Shown one piece after another: positions 36,456 through 44,558 of a DNA stretch of 64,000 nt. The translations under genes and the position numbers were made by a program. Source of the stretch: Edwardsiella anguillarum (GTDB taxonomy: Bacteria > Pseudomonadota > Gammaproteobacteria > Enterobacterales > Enterobacteriaceae); the NCBI RefSeq assembly GCF_008801815.1, contig NZ_VZOX01000011.1, one strand, 5' to 3'. Position 1 is the stretch's first letter. Each line of letters starts with the position of its first letter. The notes beneath the pieces are model-generated. The model was not told where the DNA came from. It did not search any database and was given only the letters and a program-made list of their open reading frames with translations.

Positions 36456-37376
36456 CTATTTCTCCTGGCGGGTATCGCGGAAGGTGTCTGCCATCTGGGC
36501 AAAATAGTCGCTTAGGTACTCTAGACAGAGACGCAGCTTGACGGGCAGGTGTGCCTTTTGGGCGTACAGCGCATACACCGGGCGCGGGGTGGACTGGTAC
36601 TGGGGGAACAGGATCTCGACCTCTTTACGCCGCACCGCGTCGATCACCCACATCAGCGGCAGATAGGTGATCCCGGCCCCGGCGTTCAGCCAGCTCAGCA
36701 GGGTCTGAGCATCATTGGTGTGGAAGCGTCCGCTGGGCATCAGCCGCAGCGACTCCCCCTCCGGGGCGATCAGCGTCAGGTCGTGGGCGGGCTGGCCGCT
36801 AAAGTTGAGCCAGCTATAGCTGCCCAGCTCGGCGGGACTCTCCGGGGTTCCGTGTCGCTGCAGGTAGCCTTTGGCGGCGCAGATCACCATGGGCATGGCG
36901 CCCAGGGCGCGGCAGAACAGGCGTGAGTCCTGGAGATCGCCGGCGCGGACTACCAGATCCAGCCCGTCGGCGATCAGGTCGGGCGCCGGGACGCCGGTGA
37001 CCAGGTTGACCGACAGCCCGGGATATTCGGCCAGCATCCGGGCGCTGATCGGCGCCAGAACGTTTTGCGCCATGGTGGCCGAGCAGCCGATGCGCAGGGT
37101 GCCGCTGGGGGTATTGTTATAGGCGTACAGCTGTTCGTGCACCTCCTGGGCCTCCTGCAGCATCTTGCGACAGCCCTGATAATAGATGCGTCCAGCTTCG
37201 GTCAGGCTGATGCGGCGGGTGCTGCGGTTGAGCAGCCTGATCTGCAGGGCGCGCTCCAGCTTGGTAATGGTCTGGCTAATGGATGACACGCTCATCGCCA
37301 GCTGCGCTGCGGCGCCGGTAAACGAGCCGCACTCGACCACCCGAGCGAAGATGGCCATACGCTTTAATCGCTCCAT
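36456..37376 (-). CDS. aaeR: AaeR, LysR-type regulator of the aae efflux operon
   Basis: The 306-residue LysR-type regulator is divergent from aaeXAB, as in E. coli, where it activates the operon in response to aromatic carboxylic acids such as p-hydroxybenzoate. The N-terminal helix-turn-helix starts MERLKRMAIFARVVECGSFT and includes SVSSISQTITKLE. The effector domain has GTLRIGCSATMAQNVLAPI and LVTGVPAPDLIADGLD. The start at 37376 has AGGA 6 bases upstream; an upstream ATG at 37418 is not conserved. Confidence 0.94.
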   Translation of the reverse strand: MERLKRMAIFARVVECGSFTGAAAQLAMSVSSISQTITKLERALQIRLLNRSTRRISLTEAGRIYYQGCRKMLQEAQEVHEQLYAYNNTPSGTLRIGCSATMAQNVLAPISARMLAEYPGLSVNLVTGVPAPDLIADGLDLVVRAGDLQDSRLFCRALGAMPMVICAAKGYLQRHGTPESPAELGSYSWLNFSGQPAHDLTLIAPEGESLRLMPSGRFHTNDAQTLLSWLNAGAGITYLPLMWVIDAVRRKEVEILFPQYQSTPRPVYALYAQKAHLPVKLRLCLEYLSDYFAQMADTFRDTRQEK

Positions 37377-37682
37377 TTTTAATCCTGTCTTAATGGTGGT
37401 GGCCGAATTCAGAACCATCTGCCTGTTTTATGCGCATTTTTTCTTATCGACAATAGATAATCACCGCTGATTGTTTATTTACAATAAAAAGTGATTTGCG
37501 TCACAGATTATATATCCACGCGGCGCATTAGGCTAACATGTCCCTGCGCCGCCGATGTCGGGGCGCATCTGTTCCGCCCTGCGCCTGCGGCGCACATCGC
37601 GTAACCGCCACCCCTTTTCTCTGTCCGCCGTCTTTTGTCGTCAGCTTCGTGCGGGCATGCGTCGTTAAGTAAGGATTTTGCC
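37377..37682. promoter_or_regulatory. Divergent aaeR/aaeX control region
   Basis: This 306-base spacer contains an AT-rich part (about 37420-37510) that should hold both promoters and the AaeR operator. LysR-type T-N11-A sites are too degenerate to assign by eye. No gene is seen. Confidence 0.45.
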
Positions 37683-37886
37683 ATGGGAACGCTGCCCGTG
37701 ATGGTGCTGTTTGGCCTCTCTTTTCCGCCGGCCTTTTTTGCGCTGCTGGCGGCTCTGCCCTTGTTCTGGCTGCTGCGGCGTCTGCTGCAGCCCAGCGGGC
37801 TGTACGACATGATTTGGCACCCCGCGCTGTTTAACTGCGCGCTGTACGGGTGTCTGTTTTATCTGGTGAGCTGGCTTTTTATCTGA
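37683..37886 (+). CDS. aaeX: AaeX small membrane protein
   Basis: The 67-residue, two-helix inner-membrane protein begins MGTLPVMVLFGLSFPPAFFA and contains YDMIWHPALFNCALYGCLFYL, matching E. coli AaeX (DUF1656). Its role is unknown beyond membership of the aaeXAB operon. The start at 37683 is conserved; the frame extends 16 codons upstream without similarity. Confidence 0.92.
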   Translation: MGTLPVMVLFGLSFPPAFFALLAALPLFWLLRRLLQPSGLYDMIWHPALFNCALYGCLFYLVSWLFI

Positions 37887-37896
37887 AGGGGGTTTT

Positions 37897-38832
37897 GTGA
37901 AGCGTTGGATTGGACGCATGACGCGAGTGGCCATTACGCTGGCCTTACTGGCGCTGGCCGCGCTGGCGGTCTTCAAGGCCTGGGTGTTCTATACCGCCTC
38001 TCCCTGGACGCGGGACGCGCGTTTCAGCGCCGACGTGGTTGCCATCGCCCCCGATGTCAGCGGGCTGGTGGAGAACGTGCAGGTACAGGATAACCAGCGG
38101 GTGGCGCAGGGGGCGGTGCTGTTTCGCATCGATCCGCAGCGCTACCGCGCGGCGCTGGCGCAGGCCGAGGCGGACGAGCGCTACTATCAGGCGCTGGTGA
38201 CGGAGAAACGGCGAGAGTCGCAGCGCCGGGCCGAGCTGGGTGGGCGCATCGTCGCCCAGGAGAGCATCGATCTCGCCTACAGCGCGCTGGCGGCGGCCGA
38301 GCAACAGTTGGCCCGAGCGCAGGCGACCCGAACCTTGGCGCAGCTGGATCTGGAGCGCACGGTGGTGCGGGCGCCGGCCAGCGGCTGGGTGACCAACCTG
38401 CAGGTTCACGGCGGCGAGTTTATCAACCGCGGGGTTAACGCCGTGGCGCTGATTAAGCAGAACAGCTTTTACGTGCAGGCCTATATGGAGGAGACCAAGC
38501 TGGCCGGAGTGCGCCGCGGCTCACCGGCGCAGATCACCCCGCTGGGCAGCGATCGCATTCTGCACGGCACGGTAGACAGCATCTCCGCCGGGGTCAACGA
38601 CAGCAGCGCGACGCCGGGGCGCAAAGGGCTGGCGACGGTGGACTCCAATCTGGAGTGGGTACGTCTGGCGCAGCGGGTGCCGGTACGTATTCGCCTGGAT
38701 GCGGCGACCCAGGCGCATCCCTATCCGGCGGGTACCACGGCGACGGTGGTGATCGGCACCGGCGGTGAGACACAGGCCGCGCGTCCGGCGCCGTATCGGC
38801 GCCTGCTGCAGCGTCTGCGCGAGTTCGGCTGA
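37897..38832 (+). CDS. aaeA: AaeA, membrane-fusion subunit of aromatic acid efflux pump
   Basis: This HlyD/EmrA-type periplasmic adaptor of 311 residues works with AaeB to expel p-hydroxybenzoate and related acids. It has a membrane anchor at about 10-32, a first lipoyl half VVAIAPDVSGLVENVQVQDN, a helical hairpin and a second half VRAPASGWVTNLQVHGGEFI. It lies 10 bases after aaeX and 13 before aaeB. Confidence 0.94.
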   Translation: MKRWIGRMTRVAITLALLALAALAVFKAWVFYTASPWTRDARFSADVVAIAPDVSGLVENVQVQDNQRVAQGAVLFRIDPQRYRAALAQAEADERYYQALVTEKRRESQRRAELGGRIVAQESIDLAYSALAAAEQQLARAQATRTLAQLDLERTVVRAPASGWVTNLQVHGGEFINRGVNAVALIKQNSFYVQAYMEETKLAGVRRGSPAQITPLGSDRILHGTVDSISAGVNDSSATPGRKGLATVDSNLEWVRLAQRVPVRIRLDAATQAHPYPAGTTATVVIGTGGETQAARPAPYRRLLQRLREFG

Positions 38833-38845
38833 GCTGGGGGCGAAG

Positions 38846-40792
38846 ATGCTGCATCCACGTGTACTCCACCTGCGCTTTGCCTGCAAGCTGACGCTGGCGA
38901 TCGTCCTGTCGCTGCTGCTCGGGTTCTATTTCGGCCTGCAGACGCCGCGCTGGTCGGCGCTGACCGCCGCCCTGGTGGCCGCCGGACCGGCCTTTGCCGC
39001 CGGCGGTGAACCCTTTGCCGGCGCCATTCGCTACCGCGGCTGGCTGCGTATCATCGGCACGGTGCTGGGCTCCCTGTGCGCGCTGCTGCTGATGATGCTG
39101 TTGATCCGCGCGCCGCTGCTGATGATCCTGCTGTGCTGCCTGTGGGCGGGCGTCTGCACCTGGCTGTCGTCGCTGGTGCGTATGGAGAACGCCTATGCGC
39201 TGGGACTCTCCGGCTATACGGCGCTGATCATCGTCGTCTCCTGCCTCGGCGAGCCGCAGTTTATCCTACAGCTGGCCCTGGAGCGCTGCGGCGAGATCGT
39301 GCTGGGGATCGTCTGCGCGGTGCTGGCCGATACGCTGCTGGCGCCGCGCTCGATCAAGGGCGAGGTGGATCGCGTCGTCGGCGGAATGCTGCTCGGTCAG
39401 CTACGCCTGCTGCAGCGCTGCGTCGACGGGCGCGACAGTGACGCCGTCGATCGGCACTGGCACGGGCTGATCCGGGAGAGCCATACGCTGGAGGGGATGC
39501 GCGCCAGCCTGGCGCTGGAGTCGTCCCGCTGGCCGCGCGCCTGTCGCCGGCTGGCGGCGCTGCACACCCTATCGCTGACCCTGATCACCCGGGCGTGTGA
39601 AATTTTCCTCACCCAGCGTCAGACGCCGACGGCGCTGCCGGCGCCGTTTTTGACCCTGATAGCCGCCCCGGCCAAGACGCCTGCGGAGGCCTATCAACGC
39701 TTAAAACAGCTGCGTCGCCTGCTGGCGACGCACGGGGGACATCAGCTACCGCCCGCGCTGATCGGCTGGATCGACGGCGCCAGCCAGCTGCAGCTGCTGG
39801 CCAAGGGGGTGGCGAGCAACGTCCGTATCGGGCGGCATGAGGCGGCGATCCTCGCCCACGACGCCGCGCCGCGCCAGCTCTACTCCGCCCAGGGGCACCA
39901 TGCGCTGATCAATGGCCTGCGCACCTGGCTGGCCACCTCGCTGGGTGCGCTGTTTTGGCTGTGGAGCGGCTGGAACGCGGGCAGCGGTTGCATGATCATG
40001 ATCGCAGTAGTGACCTCGCTGGCGGTGCGCACCCCCAACCCGCGGATGGCGGCGATCGACTTCTTGATGGGCTCACTGGTGGCGCTGCCGGTCGGCGCGC
40101 TGTACTACACGCTGATCCTCCCCGCCACCCAGCAAAGCCTGGTGCTGCTGTGCCTGAGCCTGGGCGCGCTGAGCTTTATCTGCGGGATGGAGGTGCAAAA
40201 GCGTCGTCTGGGATCGCTGGGAACGCTGGCCTCGACCCTGAATATTCTGGTGCTCAGCAACCCGATGCGTTTTCCGATCGAGAGCTTTGTCGACAGCGCC
40301 ATCGGCCAGGTGATCGGCTGCCTACTGGCGCTGGTGGTGCTGCTGGCGGTGCGCGATCATTCGCGTGCCCGCACCGGTCGAACGCTGATGCGGCGCCTGG
40401 CGTTCGGCGCGGTGGCGGCCCTGCGGGGAGAGGGGACGCGCGGAAATCTGCTGCCGGCTCTCTACCGCCAGCTGTTCTTGCTGCTGACGCTGTTTCCCGA
40501 TGACATCGGGCGTTACCGCCTGGCGCTGACGCTGATCGTCCTGCAGCAGCGTTTGGCGCACCCGGCGCTGCCGTACGACGCCGGGCGGCTGCGCGCGATC
40601 GATACGGCGGCGACCCGGCTCTTGACCGGGCGCGGTGCGGCGCGGCGCCGCGGCGCCCTGCTACGGCTGACGACGGGGCTGAGCGGCTATGCCGATGCGC
40701 TGGCGCGGCAGGGCACCGCCGCCGCCGCGCTGCAGCCGCTGTATCAGCTTGCCGATGTGCTGCACCGATACCGCGGCGTGCTGCTGGGTTAA
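38846..40792 (+). CDS. aaeB: AaeB, inner-membrane subunit of aromatic acid efflux pump
   Basis: The 648-residue transporter of the FUSC/ArAE family has two blocks of membrane helices (about 10-160 and 370-510) separated by a soluble domain. It carries TPRWSALTAALVAAGPAFAAGG, WAGVCTWLSSLVRMENAYALG and MEVQKRRLGSLGTLAST as in E. coli AaeB (655 residues). The frame is open upstream to 38765 inside aaeA, but the ATG at 38846 fits the family N-terminus. Confidence 0.94.
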   Translation: MLHPRVLHLRFACKLTLAIVLSLLLGFYFGLQTPRWSALTAALVAAGPAFAAGGEPFAGAIRYRGWLRIIGTVLGSLCALLLMMLLIRAPLLMILLCCLWAGVCTWLSSLVRMENAYALGLSGYTALIIVVSCLGEPQFILQLALERCGEIVLGIVCAVLADTLLAPRSIKGEVDRVVGGMLLGQLRLLQRCVDGRDSDAVDRHWHGLIRESHTLEGMRASLALESSRWPRACRRLAALHTLSLTLITRACEIFLTQRQTPTALPAPFLTLIAAPAKTPAEAYQRLKQLRRLLATHGGHQLPPALIGWIDGASQLQLLAKGVASNVRIGRHEAAILAHDAAPRQLYSAQGHHALINGLRTWLATSLGALFWLWSGWNAGSGCMIMIAVVTSLAVRTPNPRMAAIDFLMGSLVALPVGALYYTLILPATQQSLVLLCLSLGALSFICGMEVQKRRLGSLGTLASTLNILVLSNPMRFPIESFVDSAIGQVIGCLLALVVLLAVRDHSRARTGRTLMRRLAFGAVAALRGEGTRGNLLPALYRQLFLLLTLFPDDIGRYRLALTLIVLQQRLAHPALPYDAGRLRAIDTAATRLLTGRGAARRRGALLRLTTGLSGYADALARQGTAAAALQPLYQLADVLHRYRGVLLG

Positions 40793-40902
40793 CGGCTGCG
40801 CTAATCCAGCAGGCGCCCGCGCCGGTGCAACGATTAATCAAATGGGCGCTTTATTAATCGGGTAACCGTTTGCGCTAAATCAATCACCGGGGAAGATTGT
40901 GC

Positions 40903-40930
40903 TTGCGGCGAGGCGAGCGCTGAGTATAAT
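40903..40930 (+). promoter_or_regulatory. pyrL-pyrBI promoter
   Basis: TTGCGG (40903-40908) and a perfect TATAAT (40925-40930) are 16 bases apart. Transcription would start near 40937, some 19 bases before the leader peptide. E. coli pyrBI is controlled mainly by UTP-sensitive attenuation from such a promoter. Confidence 0.7.
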
Positions 40931-40955
40931 GCCGGACAATTTGCCGGGAGACAGC

Positions 40956-41102
40956 ATGAGAAACAGCGTTGGCTATTGTGGTTTATCGGTCGTGATGCGA
41001 CCGAAGAATCTGCCCCATCAGGGCAGCCACCGGCCGTTTTTCTCCCGTCGCATTCACGATCGTAGAAAACCCCTCATTGGAGGGGTTTTTTTTTGCCCGT
41101 AA
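40956..41102 (+). CDS. pyrL: PyrL leader peptide of pyrBI attenuator
   Basis: The 48-residue leader peptide begins MRNSVGYCGLSVVMRPKNLP and ends GGVFFCP, like the GAFFCP end of E. coli PyrL. GGGAG lies 6 bases before the ATG at 40956. The reading frame runs through the attenuator hairpin and stops just after it. At low UTP, RNA polymerase stalls in the U-rich stretch (near 41037-41043), a ribosome on pyrL catches up and blocks the terminator. The sequence itself is poorly conserved, as expected for a coupling peptide. Confidence 0.85.
   Translation: MRNSVGYCGLSVVMRPKNLPHQGSHRPFFSRRIHDRRKPLIGGVFFCP
41066..41094 (+). terminator. pyrBI transcription attenuator
   Basis: AAAACCCCTC (41066-41075), loop ATTG, then GAGGGGTTTT (41080-41089) form a 10-bp stem with a run of nine Ts (41086-41094). 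It lies inside the 3' end of the leader peptide gene, the position needed for translation-coupled attenuation. Confidence 0.92.
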
Positions 41103-41181
41103 TACGGCAAGTTGAAAAATTAACCCGAGTGAACAGTATGCCCGCGCCGCGCGATGCCGGCGCCAGAACAGGAGAATACCA

Positions 41182-42117
41182 ATGGCCAATCCCTTGTATC
41201 TAAAAGATATTATCTCCATCAACGATCTGAGCCGCAGCGAGCTTGAGCTGGTGCTGGATACCGCCGCCCGCCTGAAGGCTACGCCGCAGCCGGAGCTGCT
41301 GCGCCACAAGGTGATCGCCAGCCTGTTCTTTGAGGCCTCCACCCGTACCCGCCTCTCTTTTGAAACCGCCATGCACCGCCTGGGCGCCTCGGTGGTCGGC
41401 TTTGCCGACAGCAGCAACACCTCGCTGGGCAAGAAGGGGGAGACGCTGGCGGATACCATCTCGGTGATCGGCACCTACGTCGACGCCATCGTGATGCGTC
41501 ACCCACAGGAAGGGGCCGCCCGTCTGGCCACGGAGTTCTGCGGCCGCATCCCGGTGGTCAACGCCGGCGACGGCGCCAACCAGCACCCGACCCAGACGCT
41601 GCTGGATCTGTTTACTATCCAGGAGACCCAGGGGCGCCTGAACAACATCAACATCGCCATGGTCGGCGACCTGAAGTATGGCCGTACCGTGCACTCCCTG
41701 ACCCAGGCGCTGGCCAAGTTTGAGGGTAACCGCTTCTTCTTCATCGCCCCGCAGGCCCTGGCGATGCCGGACTATATCCTGACCATGCTGGAGGAGAAGG
41801 GGATCGCCTACAGCCTGCATGAAACCCTTGAAGAGGTGATGCCGCAGCTGGATATCCTGTACATGACTCGAGTACAGAAAGAGCGTCTGGACTCCTCCGA
41901 ATACGCCAACGTTAAGTCGCAGTTCATTCTGCGCGCCGCGATGCTGGAGGGCGCGCGCGATAACCTGAAAGTGCTGCATCCGCTGCCGCGTATCGACGAG
42001 ATCACCCCCGACGTCGACGCCACCCCCTATGCCTACTATTTCCAGCAGGCGGGCAACGGCATCTTTGCCCGTCAGGCGCTGCTGGCCCTGATCCTCAACG
42101 CTGAACTGAATTTCTAA
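41182..42117 (+). CDS. pyrB: Aspartate carbamoyltransferase catalytic subunit
   Basis: PyrB condenses carbamoyl phosphate and aspartate in the first committed step of pyrimidine synthesis. The 311 residues match E. coli, with the phosphate-binding EASTRTRLSFETA, VVNAGDGANQHPTQTLLD, MVGDLKYGRTVHSL and the LHPLPR motif. It forms the allosteric dodecamer with PyrI, encoded 12 bases downstream. Confidence 0.98.
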   Translation: MANPLYLKDIISINDLSRSELELVLDTAARLKATPQPELLRHKVIASLFFEASTRTRLSFETAMHRLGASVVGFADSSNTSLGKKGETLADTISVIGTYVDAIVMRHPQEGAARLATEFCGRIPVVNAGDGANQHPTQTLLDLFTIQETQGRLNNINIAMVGDLKYGRTVHSLTQALAKFEGNRFFFIAPQALAMPDYILTMLEEKGIAYSLHETLEEVMPQLDILYMTRVQKERLDSSEYANVKSQFILRAAMLEGARDNLKVLHPLPRIDEITPDVDATPYAYYFQQAGNGIFARQALLALILNAELNF

Positions 42118-42129
42118 GGGAGAAACGAA

Positions 42130-42591
42130 ATGACTCACGACAACAAACTGCAGGTTGAAGCGATTAAATGCGGCACCGTCATTGACCATATCCCGGCGCA
42201 CGTCGGCTTTAAGCTGCTGACCCTGTTCAAGCTGACGGAGACCAACCGGCGGGTCACCATCGGCCTGAATCTGCCCTCTAACGCACAGGGCAGTAAGGAT
42301 TTGATCAAGATTGAGGATGTCTTTCTCAGCGAGGAGCAGGTGAACCAGCTGGCGATTTATGCCCCGCGCGCCACGGTCAACTGCATTGAGAACTACAGCG
42401 TGGTGCGCAAGATGGCGCCGAGCCTGCCGGAGCGTATCGACAGCGTGCTGACCTGCCCCAACAGCAACTGCATCAGCCGCAGCGAGCCGGTTTGCTCCAG
42501 CTTCAGCGTGCGCGCCCGCGCCGGCGAGGTGCTGCTTAAGTGCAAGTATTGTGAGAAAGAGTTTGAACATCACGCCGTGATGGAACAGTGA
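42130..42591 (+). CDS. pyrI: Aspartate carbamoyltransferase regulatory subunit
   Basis: PyrI binds CTP/UTP (inhibition) and ATP (activation) and holds the catalytic trimers together. The 153-residue protein has the nucleotide-binding N-terminal domain (KCGTVIDHIPAHVGFKLLTL) and the zinc site CPNSNC plus CKYC near the C-terminus. Confidence 0.98.
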   Translation: MTHDNKLQVEAIKCGTVIDHIPAHVGFKLLTLFKLTETNRRVTIGLNLPSNAQGSKDLIKIEDVFLSEEQVNQLAIYAPRATVNCIENYSVVRKMAPSLPERIDSVLTCPNSNCISRSEPVCSSFSVRARAGEVLLKCKYCEKEFEHHAVMEQ

Positions 42592-42691
42592 TCCTGGCAG
42601 GGTGGGATTTGCCGTGCGGGCTCCTTATAATGGGGCCTGGTTACCGTAGTCCCGCGGTAACGTCACATCCTACCATCCTTAAGGAGCAGAT

Positions 42692-43078
42692 ATGTCTGGC
42701 ACCATCAGCACTGAGCACGCACCGGCCGCCATTGGGCCTTATGTACAGGGCGTTGATCTGGGCAACATGATCATCACCTCCGGCCAGATCCCGGTTGACC
42801 CGAAAACCGGTCTGGTTGCGGACGATGTGGCCGCCCAGGCCCGTCAGTCGCTGGAAAACGTGAAAGCGATCGTTGAAGCCGCCGGCCTGAGCGTGGCCAG
42901 CATCGTGAAGACGACCGTATTCGTTAAAGATCTGAATGACTTTGCGACGGTGAACGCCACCTATGAAGCGTTCTTTAATGAGCACAGCGCGCCGTTCCCG
43001 GCCCGCTCCTGCGTTGAAGTGGCTCGCCTGCCGAAAGATGTGAAGATCGAAATCGAGGCTATCGCGCTGCGTCGCTGA
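42692..43078 (+). CDS. ridA: RidA, reactive enamine/imine deaminase
   Basis: RidA (YjgF) is a trimeric cytosolic enzyme that hydrolyses reactive 2-aminoacrylate and related imines made by PLP enzymes. The 128-residue product has GPYVQGVDLGNMIITSGQIP, the arginine motif ARSCVEVARLPKDV and the EIEAIA end. It follows pyrBI, as in E. coli, after a 100-base gap with its own SD (AAGGAG). Confidence 0.97.
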   Translation: MSGTISTEHAPAAIGPYVQGVDLGNMIITSGQIPVDPKTGLVADDVAAQARQSLENVKAIVEAAGLSVASIVKTTVFVKDLNDFATVNATYEAFFNEHSAPFPARSCVEVARLPKDVKIEIEAIALRR

Positions 43079-43085
43079 GGCTTAT

Positions 43086-43109
43086 CGGTCAGCCCATCCG
43101 GGCTGACCG
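43086..43109. terminator. Hairpin between ridA and the kch-like gene
   Basis: CGGTCAGCCC (43086-43095), loop ATCC, then GGGCTGACCG (43100-43109) form a perfect 10-bp stem between convergent genes. No long T-run follows, so termination may be weak or rho-assisted. Confidence 0.55.
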
Positions 43110-43172
43110 CTGCGTGATTTCCCCGATTTCCTTCTCCCCGCCGATAGGCGGCACTCCGTAGCGCGACGGGGA

Positions 43173-44459
43173 TCAGTCCTGCTCCCCTGCTACCTCGGCA
43201 TTGCCAAAGAACAGCTGCGTAACCAGCTTGTTGTCGATGGCTTCGCCGCTCAGGGTGCGCACCAGCAATTCGCTGCCCAGCAGCTGCAGCGAGAACACCA
43301 TATCTGGCTGTACCCGCTTGATCTTCTGCAGATGCTTACTGGCGTTGACCAGCGAAATGGTCTTGGTGGCGCCGCCGGCCACCTCTTTGGCTGCTAAGAC
43401 GATAAAGGCGTTTTCCGCATCGTCCTCGCGCAGCGCCAGAATGTACAGCGCACGCGCGGCGCCGGCCTCCGTCAGCACCTGTGCGCTGGAGGGATCGCCG
43501 ACCACCACGTCGGCGTCCTGCGGATACTCGTGGGCGATGCCCATCGGGACGATGGCGGTGATCGCATCGCCGCGCTCCTTCAGCCCGTTGTAGATACTGA
43601 GCGCCAGCGGCGACGCGCCGGCGATAATAAAGTGGTTTTTCCGCATCACGTGAGAGATCCTGCCTTTAACCATGCGTTTAAGGTTGCCGCCGATCACCGG
43701 ACCGATGATGGCGCTGATTGACGTGGCGAATACCGTAATCCCCATCACGATCACCGAGATGGTGAACAGCCGCGCGGTGGCGGTATAGGGAACGATGTCG
43801 CCGAAGCCGACGGTGGACATGCTGACGACCGAAAAGTAGAACGCGGTGACCACGTCCAGGATCGGCGGCTTGAACTCGTCGCCCAGATACAGCGAGCCAA
43901 AGATGGCGTAGATCAGCAACGAGGCAAAGCTGACCAGGGCAAACAGGCTACCGGCGGCCAGGCTGGCCCGGTCAAAGCGCTCCCAGTAGCGGATCAGCAG
44001 GGCGATCAGAACCAGGGTATACAGCGTCAGGTTATGGCTGTAGTTCTCCAGATTGGTCAGTGAGATATCCTGCCAGTTCCACGCCCTGAGATCGTGCCAC
44101 AGCAGGCGCACCAGATCCTGCGCCTGCCAGATGGGCAGACTGGGATCTTGGATCAGCGACAGCACGGCGATGGCGATCAGCAGCAGCAGGGTAAACGCCC
44201 AGGCGACGCGCGCCCGCAGCAGTAGGCCGATGGACATCAGGATCAGCGCGACGCCGAGCATGACCCGGGGGATCTCCAGCAGGTTAACCACGGAGAGCGC
44301 CTCTTTCCAGCTGTGGAACGTCTGTAGTGCGCCGGGAACATAGCGGAATGCCTGAATGACGACCGGTTCGGCAAACAGATAACCCTCAAGGGCGACCAGC
44401 AGTGCCAGGCACCACGAGGGTTTGAATAGGCTATATACGCGGTGGAACAGTTTTTTCAT
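43173..44459 (-). CDS. kch: Kch-like potassium channel with RCK domain
   Basis: The 428-residue inner-membrane protein has several membrane helices (about 12-200) and a pore with the selectivity filter TVGFGD at 216-221. The helix ARLFTISVIVMGITVFATS is shared with E. coli Kch. A cytosolic TrkA-N/RCK-type domain (about 268-420) contains HFIIAGASPLALSIYNGL and VVVGDPSSAQVLTEAGA. E. coli Kch has 417 residues and the same plan. It is predicted to be ligand- or voltage-gated; the physiological role is unclear even in E. coli. It is convergent with ridA. Confidence 0.85.
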   Translation of the reverse strand: MKKLFHRVYSLFKPSWCLALLVALEGYLFAEPVVIQAFRYVPGALQTFHSWKEALSVVNLLEIPRVMLGVALILMSIGLLLRARVAWAFTLLLLIAIAVLSLIQDPSLPIWQAQDLVRLLWHDLRAWNWQDISLTNLENYSHNLTLYTLVLIALLIRYWERFDRASLAAGSLFALVSFASLLIYAIFGSLYLGDEFKPPILDVVTAFYFSVVSMSTVGFGDIVPYTATARLFTISVIVMGITVFATSISAIIGPVIGGNLKRMVKGRISHVMRKNHFIIAGASPLALSIYNGLKERGDAITAIVPMGIAHEYPQDADVVVGDPSSAQVLTEAGAARALYILALREDDAENAFIVLAAKEVAGGATKTISLVNASKHLQKIKRVQPDMVFSLQLLGSELLVRTLSGEAIDNKLVTQLFFGNAEVAGEQD

Positions 44460-44558
44460 AGCAATGCGCGGTAGAGGAATAATAAAAAAGTGTAACGCGA
44501 ATGGGCCAAGATGGATAGGGAGAGCGGGCGCGGCCGCGCGGCGCCGCCCCCGCTACGC

